From Opitutia bacterium (GTDB taxonomy: Bacteria > Verrucomicrobiota > Verrucomicrobiae > Opitutales > UBA953), in NCBI GenBank assembly GCA_947465345.1, contig CANHZL010000003.1, forward strand, positions 1 to 45,752: DNA of 45,752 bases. The letters run 5' to 3'. Each line of letters opens with the position of its first letter. The stretch's first letter is position 1. The position numbers and the translations under genes are program-made. Positions 27,714-37,963 of the stretch are shown here, in pieces. The notes beneath the pieces are model-generated. The model searched no databases. It saw only the letters and a list, made by a program, of their open reading frames with translations, and had not been told where the DNA came from.

Positions 27714-28715
27714 TCAGCGGATGACCAAGGCAAGGATTGCACGGCAGTCCGTCTGCAGGCGTGCTTCTACGGCGACGTTCTCGCGGGTGACCTTGCTGAT
27801 CGATTCAGCTGCGTTCTCGAGGGCTTTCTTAAGTACCAGTAGCTCGGGCTTGGAGGCCTTGGCTTCAGGCTTCTCCGCTAGATCTCCGGCGAGCAGGGAG
27901 TATTTCTCCAAGACCTTCTTGATGGCTTCGCGGTCGTTGGTCGTCCGGCGGAGCATCATCCAGATGGGCTTACCCTTGGTGCCGCCTTCGGCCAGCATCC
28001 GTAGATACCCAATCGTATTAAAGGGGCGGGCATCGGCTGCGAAGTCTGCCCGGGCGGCAGCTTCGGCGGCTACGTTGTCTCCGGAGCGGGCCTTGACCTT
28101 GGCGGCGGCCGCCTTGGCCTTAGGGCTCACCGCCTTGGTCGACTTCTCTTTTTCTTTTGGATCTTCTGCGATCGGCTCCGCCTTGGCGACTGGCTCGTTC
28201 TTGCCGGCAATCTTGCTGGCCCGCTTCAGGTCTTCGTAGCCGACCCAGAACTGCGTTTCTTCCAGCTGAAACTCGCTACAGACCGCGTCAATCCGGTTTT
28301 GCCCGAGATTGATGCCCTTGAGTCCGTCCTGCAGGGAGATGGTGAGGCTGGCGAGGAACGACTTGGTGTCCGTAAGGAGGGCTTCCTGGGCGAAGGGGTC
28401 CGCTTCGGCTTCTTTCTTTGTCATCTTTTTCTCGGCTTTCGCCTCGGCCTGCAGCTGTTCGCGTTCAGCCCAGACTTTTGGATTGTTCTTCTTGATCCAG
28501 TCGAGGTCGAGGTCTTCCCACTTGTAGTTCAGCACCGCGTCGGTATCCAGGCGCTTCACCATGATATTGGTCTCGTCCTGGGTGATATACTCGAAGGCGA
28601 TGATCGTGGCGTTGCCGGTGCGGCGCAACTGCACCGTCTCGGCGAAGGCCGGGAGGACGATGAAGGTGAGGGCGGTGGCGAGAAGACGTCGGACGGATTG
28701 CACGGAGATAAGCAT
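27714..28715 (-). CDS. Exported protein of unknown function, Ala/Lys-rich centre
   Basis: The 333-residue product begins with a signal peptide (MLISVQSVRRLLATALTFIVLPAFA); a frame open 22 codons further upstream would bury it, so the start at 28715 is chosen. The first 60 mature residues form a small strand-rich unit (VQLRRTGNATIIAFEYITQDETNIMVKR in pattern) that could be an SH3-like or SHD1-like module; this is weak. A charged Lys/Glu/Ala-rich region (about 185-240) looks disordered, and two helical segments flank it. No catalytic motif or family was recognised. It lies between the tRNA terminator and the ACP terminator, so it is probably transcribed alone. Confidence 0.75.
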   Translation of the reverse strand: MLISVQSVRRLLATALTFIVLPAFAETVQLRRTGNATIIAFEYITQDETNIMVKRLDTDAVLNYKWEDLDLDWIKKNNPKVWAEREQLQAEAKAEKKMTKKEAEADPFAQEALLTDTKSFLASLTISLQDGLKGINLGQNRIDAVCSEFQLEETQFWVGYEDLKRASKIAGKNEPVAKAEPIAEDPKEKEKSTKAVSPKAKAAAAKVKARSGDNVAAEAAARADFAADARPFNTIGYLRMLAEGGTKGKPIWMMLRRTTNDREAIKKVLEKYSLLAGDLAEKPEAKASKPELLVLKKALENAAESISKVTRENVAVEARLQTDCRAILALVIR

Positions 28716-28783
28716 GGCGGATGGGGCGTGGGTCGGCAAATCAAGAACACCGCCCAGGGCGAGGGTCGCAGTCTTTACCAAGT

Positions 28784-28810
28784 AAAAGACCGCCAGGGAC
28801 GGCGGTCTTT
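28784..28810 (-). terminator. Rho-independent terminator after the ketosynthase-ACP pair
   Basis: AAAGACCGCC and GGCGGTCTTT form a perfect 10-bp stem around a six-base loop. On the minus strand it is followed by TTTTACTT. It lies 22 bases after the ACP stop codon and may also work for plus-strand transcripts. Confidence 0.88.
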
Positions 28811-28832
28811 CGGGGGGTAAGAATAGGAGGGC

Positions 28833-29090
28833 TTACTTGCCCTTGGCTTCGAACTTCGGGAGCAGGTAGTTGGCGCAGGAGTCGAGGGAGGCCAGCTGGA
28901 CGTAATCGGCTTCTGGGACCTCGATGCCGTGCTTCTTGCGGAGTTCCATCACGATATCCAAGAAATCCATGGAATCCAGCGAGAGCTGGTCGCGAAGGCG
29001 GACCTCTGGTTTGACGGCAGTTAGGTCTTCGTCCGGCGCAATGTCGGCGATGATATCGAGAACCACCTGCTTGATGTCGTCCTTAGTCAT
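28833..29090 (-). CDS. Acyl carrier protein
   Basis: This is an 85-residue acidic carrier protein. The phosphopantetheine-accepting Ser lies in LSLDSMDFLDIVMEL (near residue 39), the DSL-type motif at the start of helix II. The start MTKDDIKQVVLDIIADIA gives the normal helix I; frames continuing upstream are not ACP-like. It follows the ketosynthase gene by 34 bases on the same strand and is closed by a strong terminator, so the two form a bicistronic unit. It may be the main fatty-acid ACP or a dedicated partner of the divergent ketosynthase; the sequence does not decide. Confidence 0.94.
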   Translation of the reverse strand: MTKDDIKQVVLDIIADIAPDEDLTAVKPEVRLRDQLSLDSMDFLDIVMELRKKHGIEVPEADYVQLASLDSCANYLLPKFEAKGK

Positions 29091-29124
29091 GTTTTCAGGG
29101 TTTGTTACAAACGCCCAAACCCCG

Positions 29125-30366
29125 TCAGGCAACCCCATATTTCTTGACGATGAGGGCGGAATTAATGCCCAGCATGCCAAAAGAGTTGTTCAGGATGGCA
29201 TCTACCCGGGCAACCTTGAGGGGGTGATTGATCACCAGGCCGGGCATGGCGCACTCGGGGTCCAATTCCTCGATATTAATGGTTGGGTGGACCCAATTAT
29301 CATCAAAAGAGGGTAGATTGCCCGCTAATTCAAGGGCTCCAGCCGCCCCCATGCAGTGCCCGATGAAGCTCTTGGTATTGTTGATATGGGTATCCGGGCA
29401 GTCGGTGAAGACGTTGCGCAGGGCGGTGCACTCCTGGATGTCGCCCAAGGCCGTCGCGGTGGCATGGGTGGAGACGATATGGATATCCTGCGGCTTCATG
29501 CCGGCGCGCTGGAGGGCCATGCGGACGCACTCGGACTGGCGCTCAGGATTAGGCAGGACAGCGTCGGTGGCGTCGGAGTTGATGCACCAGCCGGCAATCT
29601 CGGCGATGATCCGGGCGCCGCGGGCTAGGGCATCGTCGAGACGTTCAAGGACGTAGATGGCACCGCCTTCGGAGATCACGATGCCGTTGCGGTTCTTGTC
29701 GAAGGGGCGGGAGGCCTTGGTCGGGTCCTCGTGGGCGCCGAGCGCCCCTTGGTTTTTGAAGCCGGCGAAGATGCCGAAGGTGTGGATGGACTCGGAGACG
29801 CCGCCGGCAAAGGCGATGTCGACCTCGCCGAGCTGCAGCATCTGGGCGGCCTGGATGAGGCCAGCATTTCCTGCGGCGCAAGCCGCCCCGATGGTGTAGT
29901 GCGGTCCGGTGATACCCATGTTCATCGTGACCTCGCCGGCTGGGTTGTTCGCCACGGTACGGGGGTTGTGGTGGTGCGTCCAGTACTTGGTGTCGTTGCC
30001 GAACTGTGAGATGTTGTGAATCTCATTCTCGGTCTCGACATTGCCGTGCTCGGTGATGCCAAGGTAGACGCCGACGCGGGATTTATCGACCTTGTCCCAG
30101 TCGAGGCCGGAATCGCCGAGTGCTTCGCGGGAGCAGAAGATGGAAATGGAGCCGACGCGGGTGCCGTTGCGGATTTCCTTCCGTTTCTGCCACTTGGTGG
30201 CGTCGAAGTCGCAAACGCCAGCGGGGTGCTTGCCCATATGGCGGACATCGATGACGGCGATGCGGGCCTTGCCGGCAAGCAGGTTGGCCCGGAACTCGCC
30301 CAGCGAGTTGCCGTTGGGGGCGGTGAGGCCTAGGCCGGTGATGACGATGCGGGGCTTGGAGGACAT
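29125..30366 (-). CDS. Beta-ketoacyl-ACP synthase, FabF-like, divergent
   Basis: This condensing enzyme of the thiolase fold extends acyl-ACP with malonyl-ACP. The 413-residue protein has the full catalytic triad: Cys in IGAACAAGNAGL, His in VSTHATATALGD, and Lys/His in NNTKSFIGHCMGAAGALE. FabF normally has HGTST or HGTGT around the first His; here both Gly/Ser positions are Ala (HATAT). The region after the Cys also differs from standard FabF. The start MSSKPRIVITGLG at 30366 is the natural one. It diverges from mcsA and is followed by an ACP gene. It could be the housekeeping FabF of this lineage or a specialised synthase; other fab genes are not visible to settle this. Confidence 0.93.
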   Translation of the reverse strand: MSSKPRIVITGLGLTAPNGNSLGEFRANLLAGKARIAVIDVRHMGKHPAGVCDFDATKWQKRKEIRNGTRVGSISIFCSREALGDSGLDWDKVDKSRVGVYLGITEHGNVETENEIHNISQFGNDTKYWTHHHNPRTVANNPAGEVTMNMGITGPHYTIGAACAAGNAGLIQAAQMLQLGEVDIAFAGGVSESIHTFGIFAGFKNQGALGAHEDPTKASRPFDKNRNGIVISEGGAIYVLERLDDALARGARIIAEIAGWCINSDATDAVLPNPERQSECVRMALQRAGMKPQDIHIVSTHATATALGDIQECTALRNVFTDCPDTHINNTKSFIGHCMGAAGALELAGNLPSFDDNWVHPTINIEELDPECAMPGLVINHPLKVARVDAILNNSFGMLGINSALIVKKYGVA

Positions 30367-30464
30367 CAGACGTCCTGTCATCAAGCGTCCGTCGGCCATG
30401 AAGTCAAACCCCGCTCCCCGCTTGCCCTTGCCAATTCGCCCCCTTGCCATTCTCTGAAGGACAG

Positions 30465-30947
30465 ATGTCCCAGCCGATCAAGTGTTCGCTCTGCGAGGAG
30501 GCCGCCACGGTCCACCTCTCCCAGGTCGTCCATGGCAATGTCACGAAGGTGCATCTTTGCGAGGCTTGCGCCCAGAAGGGTGGGGCCACCGACCCGGCTG
30601 TCTTTCAGCTGGCCGACGCCCTGACTTCGGCTTCCCCCGCCCCGACCCTCACTTGTCCGAAGTGCGGCTTCACGGACATCGACTTCCGAAAGCGCGGCCG
30701 TCTCGGTTGCCCTTCCTGCTGGGAGACGTTCGGGGACGTCCTGAACGGACTCCTGCTCAAGGTGCAACATGAGGCCGCACATGTCGGCCGGGTGCCCGCC
30801 GGCACCTTACCCTCCGGCCAGCTTCGCCGCCGCCTGGATGATGCCCGCCGCGAGATGGAGAAGGCCATCGCTGGTGAGGATTACGAAGCCGCCGCGCGCC
30901 TGCGCGATGAGATCGCCGGACTCGAAAAACAACTCGCGACCCTCTGA
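30465..30947 (+). CDS. mcsA: McsA-like zinc protein, activator of the arginine kinase McsB
   Basis: In Bacillus, McsA binds zinc and activates McsB. The 160-residue protein carries four CxxC pairs: CSLC and CEAC in the N-terminal 35 residues, then CPKC and CPSC near residues 65-90. It ends with a UVR motif (LDDARREMEKAIAGEDYEAAARLRDEI), the helix pair that contacts ClpC and McsB. The start at 30465 follows GAAGGACAG, one of the few reasonable Shine-Dalgarno sequences in the window. The mcsB start lies two bases beyond its stop. No CtsR repressor gene is present beside it, unlike the Firmicute operon. Confidence 0.93.
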   Translation: MSQPIKCSLCEEAATVHLSQVVHGNVTKVHLCEACAQKGGATDPAVFQLADALTSASPAPTLTCPKCGFTDIDFRKRGRLGCPSCWETFGDVLNGLLLKVQHEAAHVGRVPAGTLPSGQLRRRLDDARREMEKAIAGEDYEAAARLRDEIAGLEKQLATL

Positions 30948-30949
30948 TC

Positions 30950-32026
30950 ATGTCCTCCGTCGAAGACATCCTTGCCGCTGAAAACGAACTGACGCACCTC
31001 TTGGGCGCGCAGCAAGCGGTCGTGCTGAGCACGCGCATCCGCCTCGCCCGCAATCTGGATGGCTCGCCTTTCCCCGGTTGGGCTAAGGTGCCGCAGCGCA
31101 AGGAGATCGCCGATCGCTGCGTTGAAGCGCTCGAGGCTTTGCCTAAGTTCCGTCGCGGCCACGTCCTGCGGATGGGAGAGCTCGGCGATCGTGACCGTTC
31201 GGTGCTCGTCGAGCGCCACCTCGTCTCGAAGGAACTCGCTTCCGGCAAGAGCGGCGCCGCCGTGATCAGTCGTGACCAGACCTGCTCGGTGATGGTCAAT
31301 GAAGAGGACCATCTGCGCATCCAAGTCGTGAAGGCTGGCTGGCACCTTCGCGGCACCTGGCATATCGCCGAACAACTCGATGACGCCCTCGGTGGCTCCC
31401 TGAAACTAGCCTTCTCGGATCGCCTCGGCTATCTCACGGCTTGCCCTACCAACGTCGGCACGGGTCTACGTGCCTCCGCGATGGTGCACTTGCCGGGGCT
31501 TTGCCTCGCCGGACATATGGACAAGGTCTCGCGCGCGCTGAACCAAGACGGACTCGCCGTCCGTGGTTGGCTCGGCGAAGGCACCGAGGCGGCGGGCAAC
31601 GTCTTCCAGATCTCCAATCAGCAGACGCTCGGCCTCTCCGAGGAGGCGATCCTCAAGCACCTCGGTGGCTGGATTAAGAACGTGGTTGAACAGGAGTGGA
31701 ACGCCCGTCGCAAGCTTGCGCAGGAAGAGGGCGAGAAGTTTGTCGACCGCCTCGCCCGCTCGCTCGGACTCCTTCGTTCGGCCCGCCTACTCACGAGTTC
31801 CGAGGCGATGAACATGCTTTCGCACCTTCGCCTGGCCTGCGACATGGGTTGCTTGCCGGAAGAACGCCGCCACCTCGTTGACCGTCTGATGATTGAAGGC
31901 CAGCCCGCCCACGTGCAGGCGCGCGCCGGCCAGGAACTTGATAGCGACGGTCGTGATCGCCGCCGCGCCGCCGTGGTCCGCGAGGCGCTGAAGGATTTCC
32001 CCGAAGTCGTCCCGCCGACCGCTTAG
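30950..32026 (+). CDS. mcsB: Protein-arginine kinase McsB
   Basis: McsB phosphorylates arginine side chains, marking proteins for ClpCP. The 358-residue protein has the phosphagen-kinase catalytic core: VVLSTRIRLARNL for nucleotide binding, VNEEDHLRIQ and GEGTEAAGNVFQISN with the two catalytic Glu, and ACPTNVGTGLRASAM with the conserved Cys. The C-terminal RDRRRA matches the RDxxRA motif that binds phosphoarginine and allows allosteric control. It is therefore predicted to be active. It forms a two-gene operon with mcsA. Its stop codon overlaps that of the convergent rbfA. A phosphoarginine phosphatase is not seen in the window. Confidence 0.96.
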   Translation: MSSVEDILAAENELTHLLGAQQAVVLSTRIRLARNLDGSPFPGWAKVPQRKEIADRCVEALEALPKFRRGHVLRMGELGDRDRSVLVERHLVSKELASGKSGAAVISRDQTCSVMVNEEDHLRIQVVKAGWHLRGTWHIAEQLDDALGGSLKLAFSDRLGYLTACPTNVGTGLRASAMVHLPGLCLAGHMDKVSRALNQDGLAVRGWLGEGTEAAGNVFQISNQQTLGLSEEAILKHLGGWIKNVVEQEWNARRKLAQEEGEKFVDRLARSLGLLRSARLLTSSEAMNMLSHLRLACDMGCLPEERRHLVDRLMIEGQPAHVQARAGQELDSDGRDRRRAAVVREALKDFPEVVPPTA

Positions 32027-32391
32027 TCGGCCTTGGGGGGATTGGCCGCGCGATCCTTGCGGGTCATCTCATCCAGCAAGGCTTGGACGCGGGCCACGCC
32101 GCCAGTGATGTCATCTTCGGTGAAGAGGATGTCTGGCGCATGCTTCATCTGGAGGATACCTCCGACGGTCGAACGGAGCTCGGTGCGCACGCGCTTCAGG
32201 AACGCGCGGGCCTTCTTGCGCTGAGCGTCGTCGCCCGAGACGGCGTAACCGACGCGACACTGCCGGAGGTCGGGGGAGACGCTCGCGACAGTGATGGTGA
32301 TCAGCGCTGCTTCCGTGGGCCAGTTCTGGCGCAGCGCGGTGGAAACCTCGCGCTGGACCAGTTCGGCGACCCGGAGCTGACGTTGGGACAT
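32023..32391 (-). CDS. rbfA: 30S ribosome-binding factor RbfA
   Basis: RbfA is a cold-shock maturation factor that binds immature 30S subunits. The 122-residue length and the segments QRQLRVAELVQREVSTALRQ, ITITVASVSPDLRQCRVGYAV and LQMKHAPDILFTEDD, the last close to the family consensus ending in P-x-L-x-F, identify it. The gene is five bases from infB and probably co-transcribed with it, in the usual infB-rbfA order. Its stop codon overlaps that of mcsB by three bases within TTAG. Confidence 0.95.
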   Translation of the reverse strand: MSQRQLRVAELVQREVSTALRQNWPTEAALITITVASVSPDLRQCRVGYAVSGDDAQRKKARAFLKRVRTELRSTVGGILQMKHAPDILFTEDDITGGVARVQALLDEMTRKDRAANPPKAD

Positions 32392-32396
32392 AAAAC

Positions 32397-34811
32397 TTAG
32401 AGCGACGGACGCGTCTGCAGCATCTCGATGGCTTCGATGATGTCGCCGGGCTGGTACTCGTCGTAGCCGCCGAGCTTGATGCCGCACTCGAAGCCAGCTT
32501 TGACTTCGGACGCATCGTCCTTGAAGCGGCGCAGGGTCTCGACCGGTCCGTTGTGGATGATCTTGCCGCCGCGCACCACGCGCGCCTTGGCGGCGCGGCG
32601 GATGAGGCCTTCGGTGACCATGCAACCAGCGACCTTGTGTTCCTTGCCGAGAGGGAAGACGGCGCGCACTTCGGCGGCGCCGAGCTTGTTCTCGCGGACT
32701 TCGGGGTCCAGGAGTTCGGTCATGGCTTCCTTTACGAGCGTGATCAGCTCGTAGATGATGTCATGGGTGACGAGGCGGACGCCGGTACGCTTGAGCTGCG
32801 GCTGGACGCCGTTCTCGAGCTTGGTGTCGAACGCGACGATGATGGCTTTAGAGGCTTCGGCCAGGGCGACATCGCCCTGCGAGACGGGGCCGACGGAGCC
32901 GCCGACAATCTCGAGGCGAACCTTGGCCGACTTGATTTCGACGAGGCAACCTTCGAGGGCTTCGAGTGTGCCTTTGACGTCGGCCTTGAGCAGGACGCGG
33001 AGGACCTTCTCCTTGTCCTGGACGAGGGCGGCCATGAGGCGTTCGAGGTCGGACATGCCAGGGCGGGCACCGGTGTTCGGCGCCTGCTGCACGGCTTCCG
33101 CGGCCTTGCGGGCGGCGAGCGCGGCTTCTTCGGCGATCTCGCGAGCTTCGCGGTCGTTCTTAACGGTCTTGAACTTGGTGCCGGGGGCCGGGACAGCGTC
33201 CCAGCCGAGGACAAGCGCCGGGGTGCCGGGCGTCGTGGAGGTCATGCGGTTGCCGCGCTCATCCATGAGCGCGCGCACCTTGCACCAAGTCTCGCCGCAG
33301 ACGAACGAGTCGCCGGGCTTGAGCGTGCCCTTCTGGACGATGACGGTAGCGGTGGGGCCGCGGCCGGTCTCCATCTGGGATTCGATGACGACGCCTTGGG
33401 CGGGGCACTTTGCGTTCGCCTTGAGGTCGAGCACTTCGGCCTGGAGGAGAATGGATTCGAGGAGCTCCGTCATGCCAGTGCCCTTGAGCGCCGACACCGG
33501 GCTGGTGATGGTCTCGCCACCCCAATCTTCGGGGGTGATGTTGCGCTGCTGCATCTGCTGCTTCACGCGGTCGATGTTGGCTCCCTTTGAGTCGACTTTA
33601 TTGATTGCGGCCACGATGGCGCTGGCGTGCTTCTGAGCGAACTTAAGGGCTTCCTCCGTCTGCGGCATGAAGCCGTCGTCCGCCGCCACGACGAGCACGG
33701 CGATGTCGGTGACAGAAGCTCCGCGCTCGCGCATCTTGGCGAAGGCGGCGTGGCCGGGGGTGTCGAGGAAGGTGACGGTCTTGCCCTTATACTCGGGCTT
33801 CTCGCCCTGATAGGAGACGGAGTAGGCGCCGATGTGCTGGGTGATGCCGCCGGCTTCGCCCGAGACCACGTTGGTCTTACGGAAGAAGTCGAGGAGGGTG
33901 GTCTTGCCGTGGTCGACGTGGCCGAGCACGCAGACGACGGGCGGACGCGCAGTCATGAGTGCCGGATCGTCTTCGGAAGGCTTCTCGACCTTTTTCACGG
34001 GCTGCACGCCTTCGCCGCGGTGGCGGATCTCCAGCGTGTAACCATGACGTTCGGCGACCTTGCGGGCGTCGGCTTCCTCGATGACGGAGGAGACGCTGAC
34101 GACCTTATTCAGTTCCATCAGGTTACCGATGACTTGGAAGGGCTTTAGATTGAGTGCGATCGCGAAGTCGCGGACGACGATTGGCGGGCGGACGGTAATG
34201 GCACCTTTGCTGCCCGGGGCGGCCTGGTTGCCGGTGGCGGCAGGGCGATTGACGACCGGCGCGATCGGCGGACGGACGACAGGAGGGACGTTGGCTGGAC
34301 GCGAGGGGACGGGCGGCGGGGTGCTGCTGATGACGACGGGGGGCAGGTCGGCCTTGGCCGGCGTCGGCGTGATTGCCGGACGAGGGATGATGGGAGTGAC
34401 CGGCGGACGGGCGACCGGAGTCGGCGTCGGGGCGATGGTCGGACGCGGAGGCATGCTCACCGGGGGCGGCGTGCCGGCCTTGGCGGCTGGAGTGGTCGGA
34501 GCGACGGGCTTGGCCGGCTCAGGTGCCTTAGGGGCCTCGACGACAGGTTCCGGGGCGACTTCAGCCTTCTTCGGGAGCTTGTCTGCCGCGAACGTCATGA
34601 AGTCGTCGCGGTAGATCTTGCCAAAATTACTCGAGGCCGCGGGCTTCTTGCCGTCGGTGAAGACGTAATCCTTGTAGTCGGGGCGGGCAGCCACGAACTG
34701 GTCGACTAGGGCGAGCAGCGCCTTGACCTCGAGCCCGAGCTCCTTGGCCACGTCGCTGAAACGCTGCGTCGCCGCGGGCTTCTTGGCTTCGGATTTCTTC
34801 TTCTCGGTCAT
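32397..34811 (-). CDS. infB: Translation initiation factor IF-2
   Basis: IF-2 is the GTPase that places initiator tRNA on the 30S subunit and promotes subunit joining. The 804-residue protein has an N-terminal IF2_N motif ([19 protein letters not shown]), then a long disordered Pro/Ala/Thr-rich linker (about 80-210). A second IF2_N-like unit ([22 protein letters not shown]) precedes the G domain. The G motifs are [20 protein letters not shown] and NKVDSKGA. The C-terminal part includes [14 protein letters not shown] of domains IV/C2. It is 42 bases downstream of nusA and five upstream of rbfA. The small ylxR and ylxQ genes often found between nusA and infB are absent. Confidence 0.98.
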   Translation of the reverse strand: MTEKKKSEAKKPAATQRFSDVAKELGLEVKALLALVDQFVAARPDYKDYVFTDGKKPAASSNFGKIYRDDFMTFAADKLPKKAEVAPEPVVEAPKAPEPAKPVAPTTPAAKAGTPPPVSMPPRPTIAPTPTPVARPPVTPIIPRPAITPTPAKADLPPVVISSTPPPVPSRPANVPPVVRPPIAPVVNRPAATGNQAAPGSKGAITVRPPIVVRDFAIALNLKPFQVIGNLMELNKVVSVSSVIEEADARKVAERHGYTLEIRHRGEGVQPVKKVEKPSEDDPALMTARPPVVCVLGHVDHGKTTLLDFFRKTNVVSGEAGGITQHIGAYSVSYQGEKPEYKGKTVTFLDTPGHAAFAKMRERGASVTDIAVLVVAADDGFMPQTEEALKFAQKHASAIVAAINKVDSKGANIDRVKQQMQQRNITPEDWGGETITSPVSALKGTGMTELLESILLQAEVLDLKANAKCPAQGVVIESQMETGRGPTATVIVQKGTLKPGDSFVCGETWCKVRALMDERGNRMTSTTPGTPALVLGWDAVPAPGTKFKTVKNDREAREIAEEAALAARKAAEAVQQAPNTGARPGMSDLERLMAALVQDKEKVLRVLLKADVKGTLEALEGCLVEIKSAKVRLEIVGGSVGPVSQGDVALAEASKAIIVAFDTKLENGVQPQLKRTGVRLVTHDIIYELITLVKEAMTELLDPEVRENKLGAAEVRAVFPLGKEHKVAGCMVTEGLIRRAAKARVVRGGKIIHNGPVETLRRFKDDASEVKAGFECGIKLGGYDEYQPGDIIEAIEMLQTRPSL

Positions 34812-34853
34812 GTGCGCTGGCGAAGGGTGTCGGGAGGGGTGGAGGCGGAAGGA

Positions 34854-36101
34854 TTACGAGCGGCGGCCCTTGGCGTAGGCGGCGAGGACGGCTTCGACCT
34901 CTTCGGTCGGGATGCCGCTTTCCTTGAAGTCTTCCACGGTCGCACCTTCGAGGGCTTCGACGCTGGAGATGCCGAGGCCGACGAACTTCGCGATGAGTTC
35001 AGCGGGCAGGCTCAGTTGCTCGGCGATACGGACGGCGGCGTCACCGGCCTTGGCTTCGAAGCTTTCGGCGGCATGCGTGGCCTTCTGGATGTTGAGGCCC
35101 CAGCCCATGAGTTTGGAGGTCAGGCGGGCGTTGCGGCCCTTGCTGCCGATGGCGATACGCATATCGTCTTCGTCCACTTCGAAGTGGATGGAGCGGGTGC
35201 GTTCGTCGATGCGGACGTTACGAGGCTTAGCAGGTCGAATAGCTTCTTCGAGCAGCTTGAGCGGCTCGGCATGGTAGCGGATGATGTCGATCTTCTCACC
35301 GCCGAGTTCCTTGACGATATTACGGACGCGGGCACCGCGGGCGCCGACGCAGGCGCCGACGGGGTCGACCTTGGGGTCGCGGGAGTCCACGGCAATCTTG
35401 GTGCGGTAGCCAGGGTCGCGGGCCATGGCGGCGATGGTGACAGTCTTGTCGGCGATTTCAGCGACTTCCAGCTCGAGGAGGCGGCGGACGAAGGCCGGGT
35501 TGGCGCGGGAGAGGACGAACTCGCGGCCGCGCTGCGGGTCTTCGCGGATTTCGAGGAGGAGGCAGCGGATGCGGTCGCCGGTGCGGAATTCGTCGCCATG
35601 GCAGCGTTCCTTGTGGGTGAGGACGGCTTCGGCGGTACCGAGCTCGATGACGACGTTGCCGCGTTCGGTGCGGCGGACGGTGCCGGTAACGATGTCGCCA
35701 ACCTTATCCTTATATTCCTGGAAGACCTGGTCCTTCTCGATCTTACGGAAGCGCTGGTTGAGCAGCTGCTGGGTGGTCTTGGCGGCGATACGGCCGAGGT
35801 CGGCTACGTTGATGGGCTTGCGGACTTCCTGTCCGACCTTGACGTCCGCTTCGATGAGGGAGGCGGCGACTGGGTTGATCTCCTGGAGCGGGTCCGATAC
35901 GGAGTCGGTCACGCGCAGGACGACGAAAGCATCGAGCTTGCCGGACACGGGGTCGGCATTGATCTCAACGTTCTGGCCGGCCATGACGGACTTCTCGACG
36001 GAGGACTTGATAGCCTCGACGATGAGGGCGCAGGCCTCTTCTTTTTTGATGTTCTTCTCCTTTTCGAGATATTGGAGGAAGGGTTTGATATCGACGCTCA
36101 T
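34854..36101 (-). CDS. nusA: Transcription termination/antitermination factor NusA
   Basis: NusA binds RNA polymerase and nascent RNA, affecting pausing, termination and antitermination. The 415-residue protein has the N-terminal polymerase-binding domain (1-125), an S1 domain (begins near GDIVTGTVRRTERGNVVIELG), and KH1/KH2 (DPKVDPVGACVGARGARVRNIV; MRIAIGSKGRNARLTSKLMG). One C-terminal helix-hairpin-helix-type repeat follows (VGLGISSVEALEGATVEDF), against two acidic repeats in E. coli. The start MSVDIKPFLQYLEKEK gives the normal N-terminus. No rimP gene lies upstream. The leader contains a minus-strand intrinsic terminator 40 bases before the start, which may serve autoregulation. Confidence 0.97.
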   Translation of the reverse strand: MSVDIKPFLQYLEKEKNIKKEEACALIVEAIKSSVEKSVMAGQNVEINADPVSGKLDAFVVLRVTDSVSDPLQEINPVAASLIEADVKVGQEVRKPINVADLGRIAAKTTQQLLNQRFRKIEKDQVFQEYKDKVGDIVTGTVRRTERGNVVIELGTAEAVLTHKERCHGDEFRTGDRIRCLLLEIREDPQRGREFVLSRANPAFVRRLLELEVAEIADKTVTIAAMARDPGYRTKIAVDSRDPKVDPVGACVGARGARVRNIVKELGGEKIDIIRYHAEPLKLLEEAIRPAKPRNVRIDERTRSIHFEVDEDDMRIAIGSKGRNARLTSKLMGWGLNIQKATHAAESFEAKAGDAAVRIAEQLSLPAELIAKFVGLGISSVEALEGATVEDFKESGIPTEEVEAVLAAYAKGRRS

Positions 36102-36140
36102 GATGATGGGTGCGGGTTTTCGGTGAAATGATTTGGGGAC

Positions 36141-36165
36141 AAAAAAAGCGGGTCCGGCAGGACCC
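36141..36165 (-). terminator. Intrinsic terminator in the nusA leader (candidate attenuator)
   Basis: On the minus strand GGGTCC-TGCC-GGACCC is followed by GC and seven T residues. No minus-strand gene lies between it and the divergent ettA gene, so a nusA transcript starting further upstream would meet it before the nusA start codon. A TTGACA hexamer on the minus strand (36214-36219) marks a possible -35 box, though the -10 region is unclear. Confidence 0.65.
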
Positions 36166-36286
36166 ACCTCGGTAAAGGTGAACTGAGGCCTACCTTGGGC
36201 CCCCCTGCGGGGATGTCAAGTGCGGTAAGCCCGCCGGAATGGAGGGTTCCGCTTGCCCCCAGGGGGCGTTCTCAGAACCTTCCCCC

Positions 36287-37952
<1,666 letters not shown>

Positions 37953-37963
<11 letters not shown>

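Noticed and set aside
32553..33590. A 345-codon plus-strand open frame opposite infB
   Set aside because: It covers the IF-2 GTPase region in antisense and encodes no known domain.
34150..34560. Proline/threonine-rich stretch in infB as an insertion
   Set aside because: A disordered linker between the two N-terminal units is normal for IF-2 and varies widely between species.
34812..36131. A 439-codon plus-strand open frame opposite nusA
   Set aside because: The product is Asp/Gly/Ala/Phe-rich without a fold signature and is antisense to a complete NusA.
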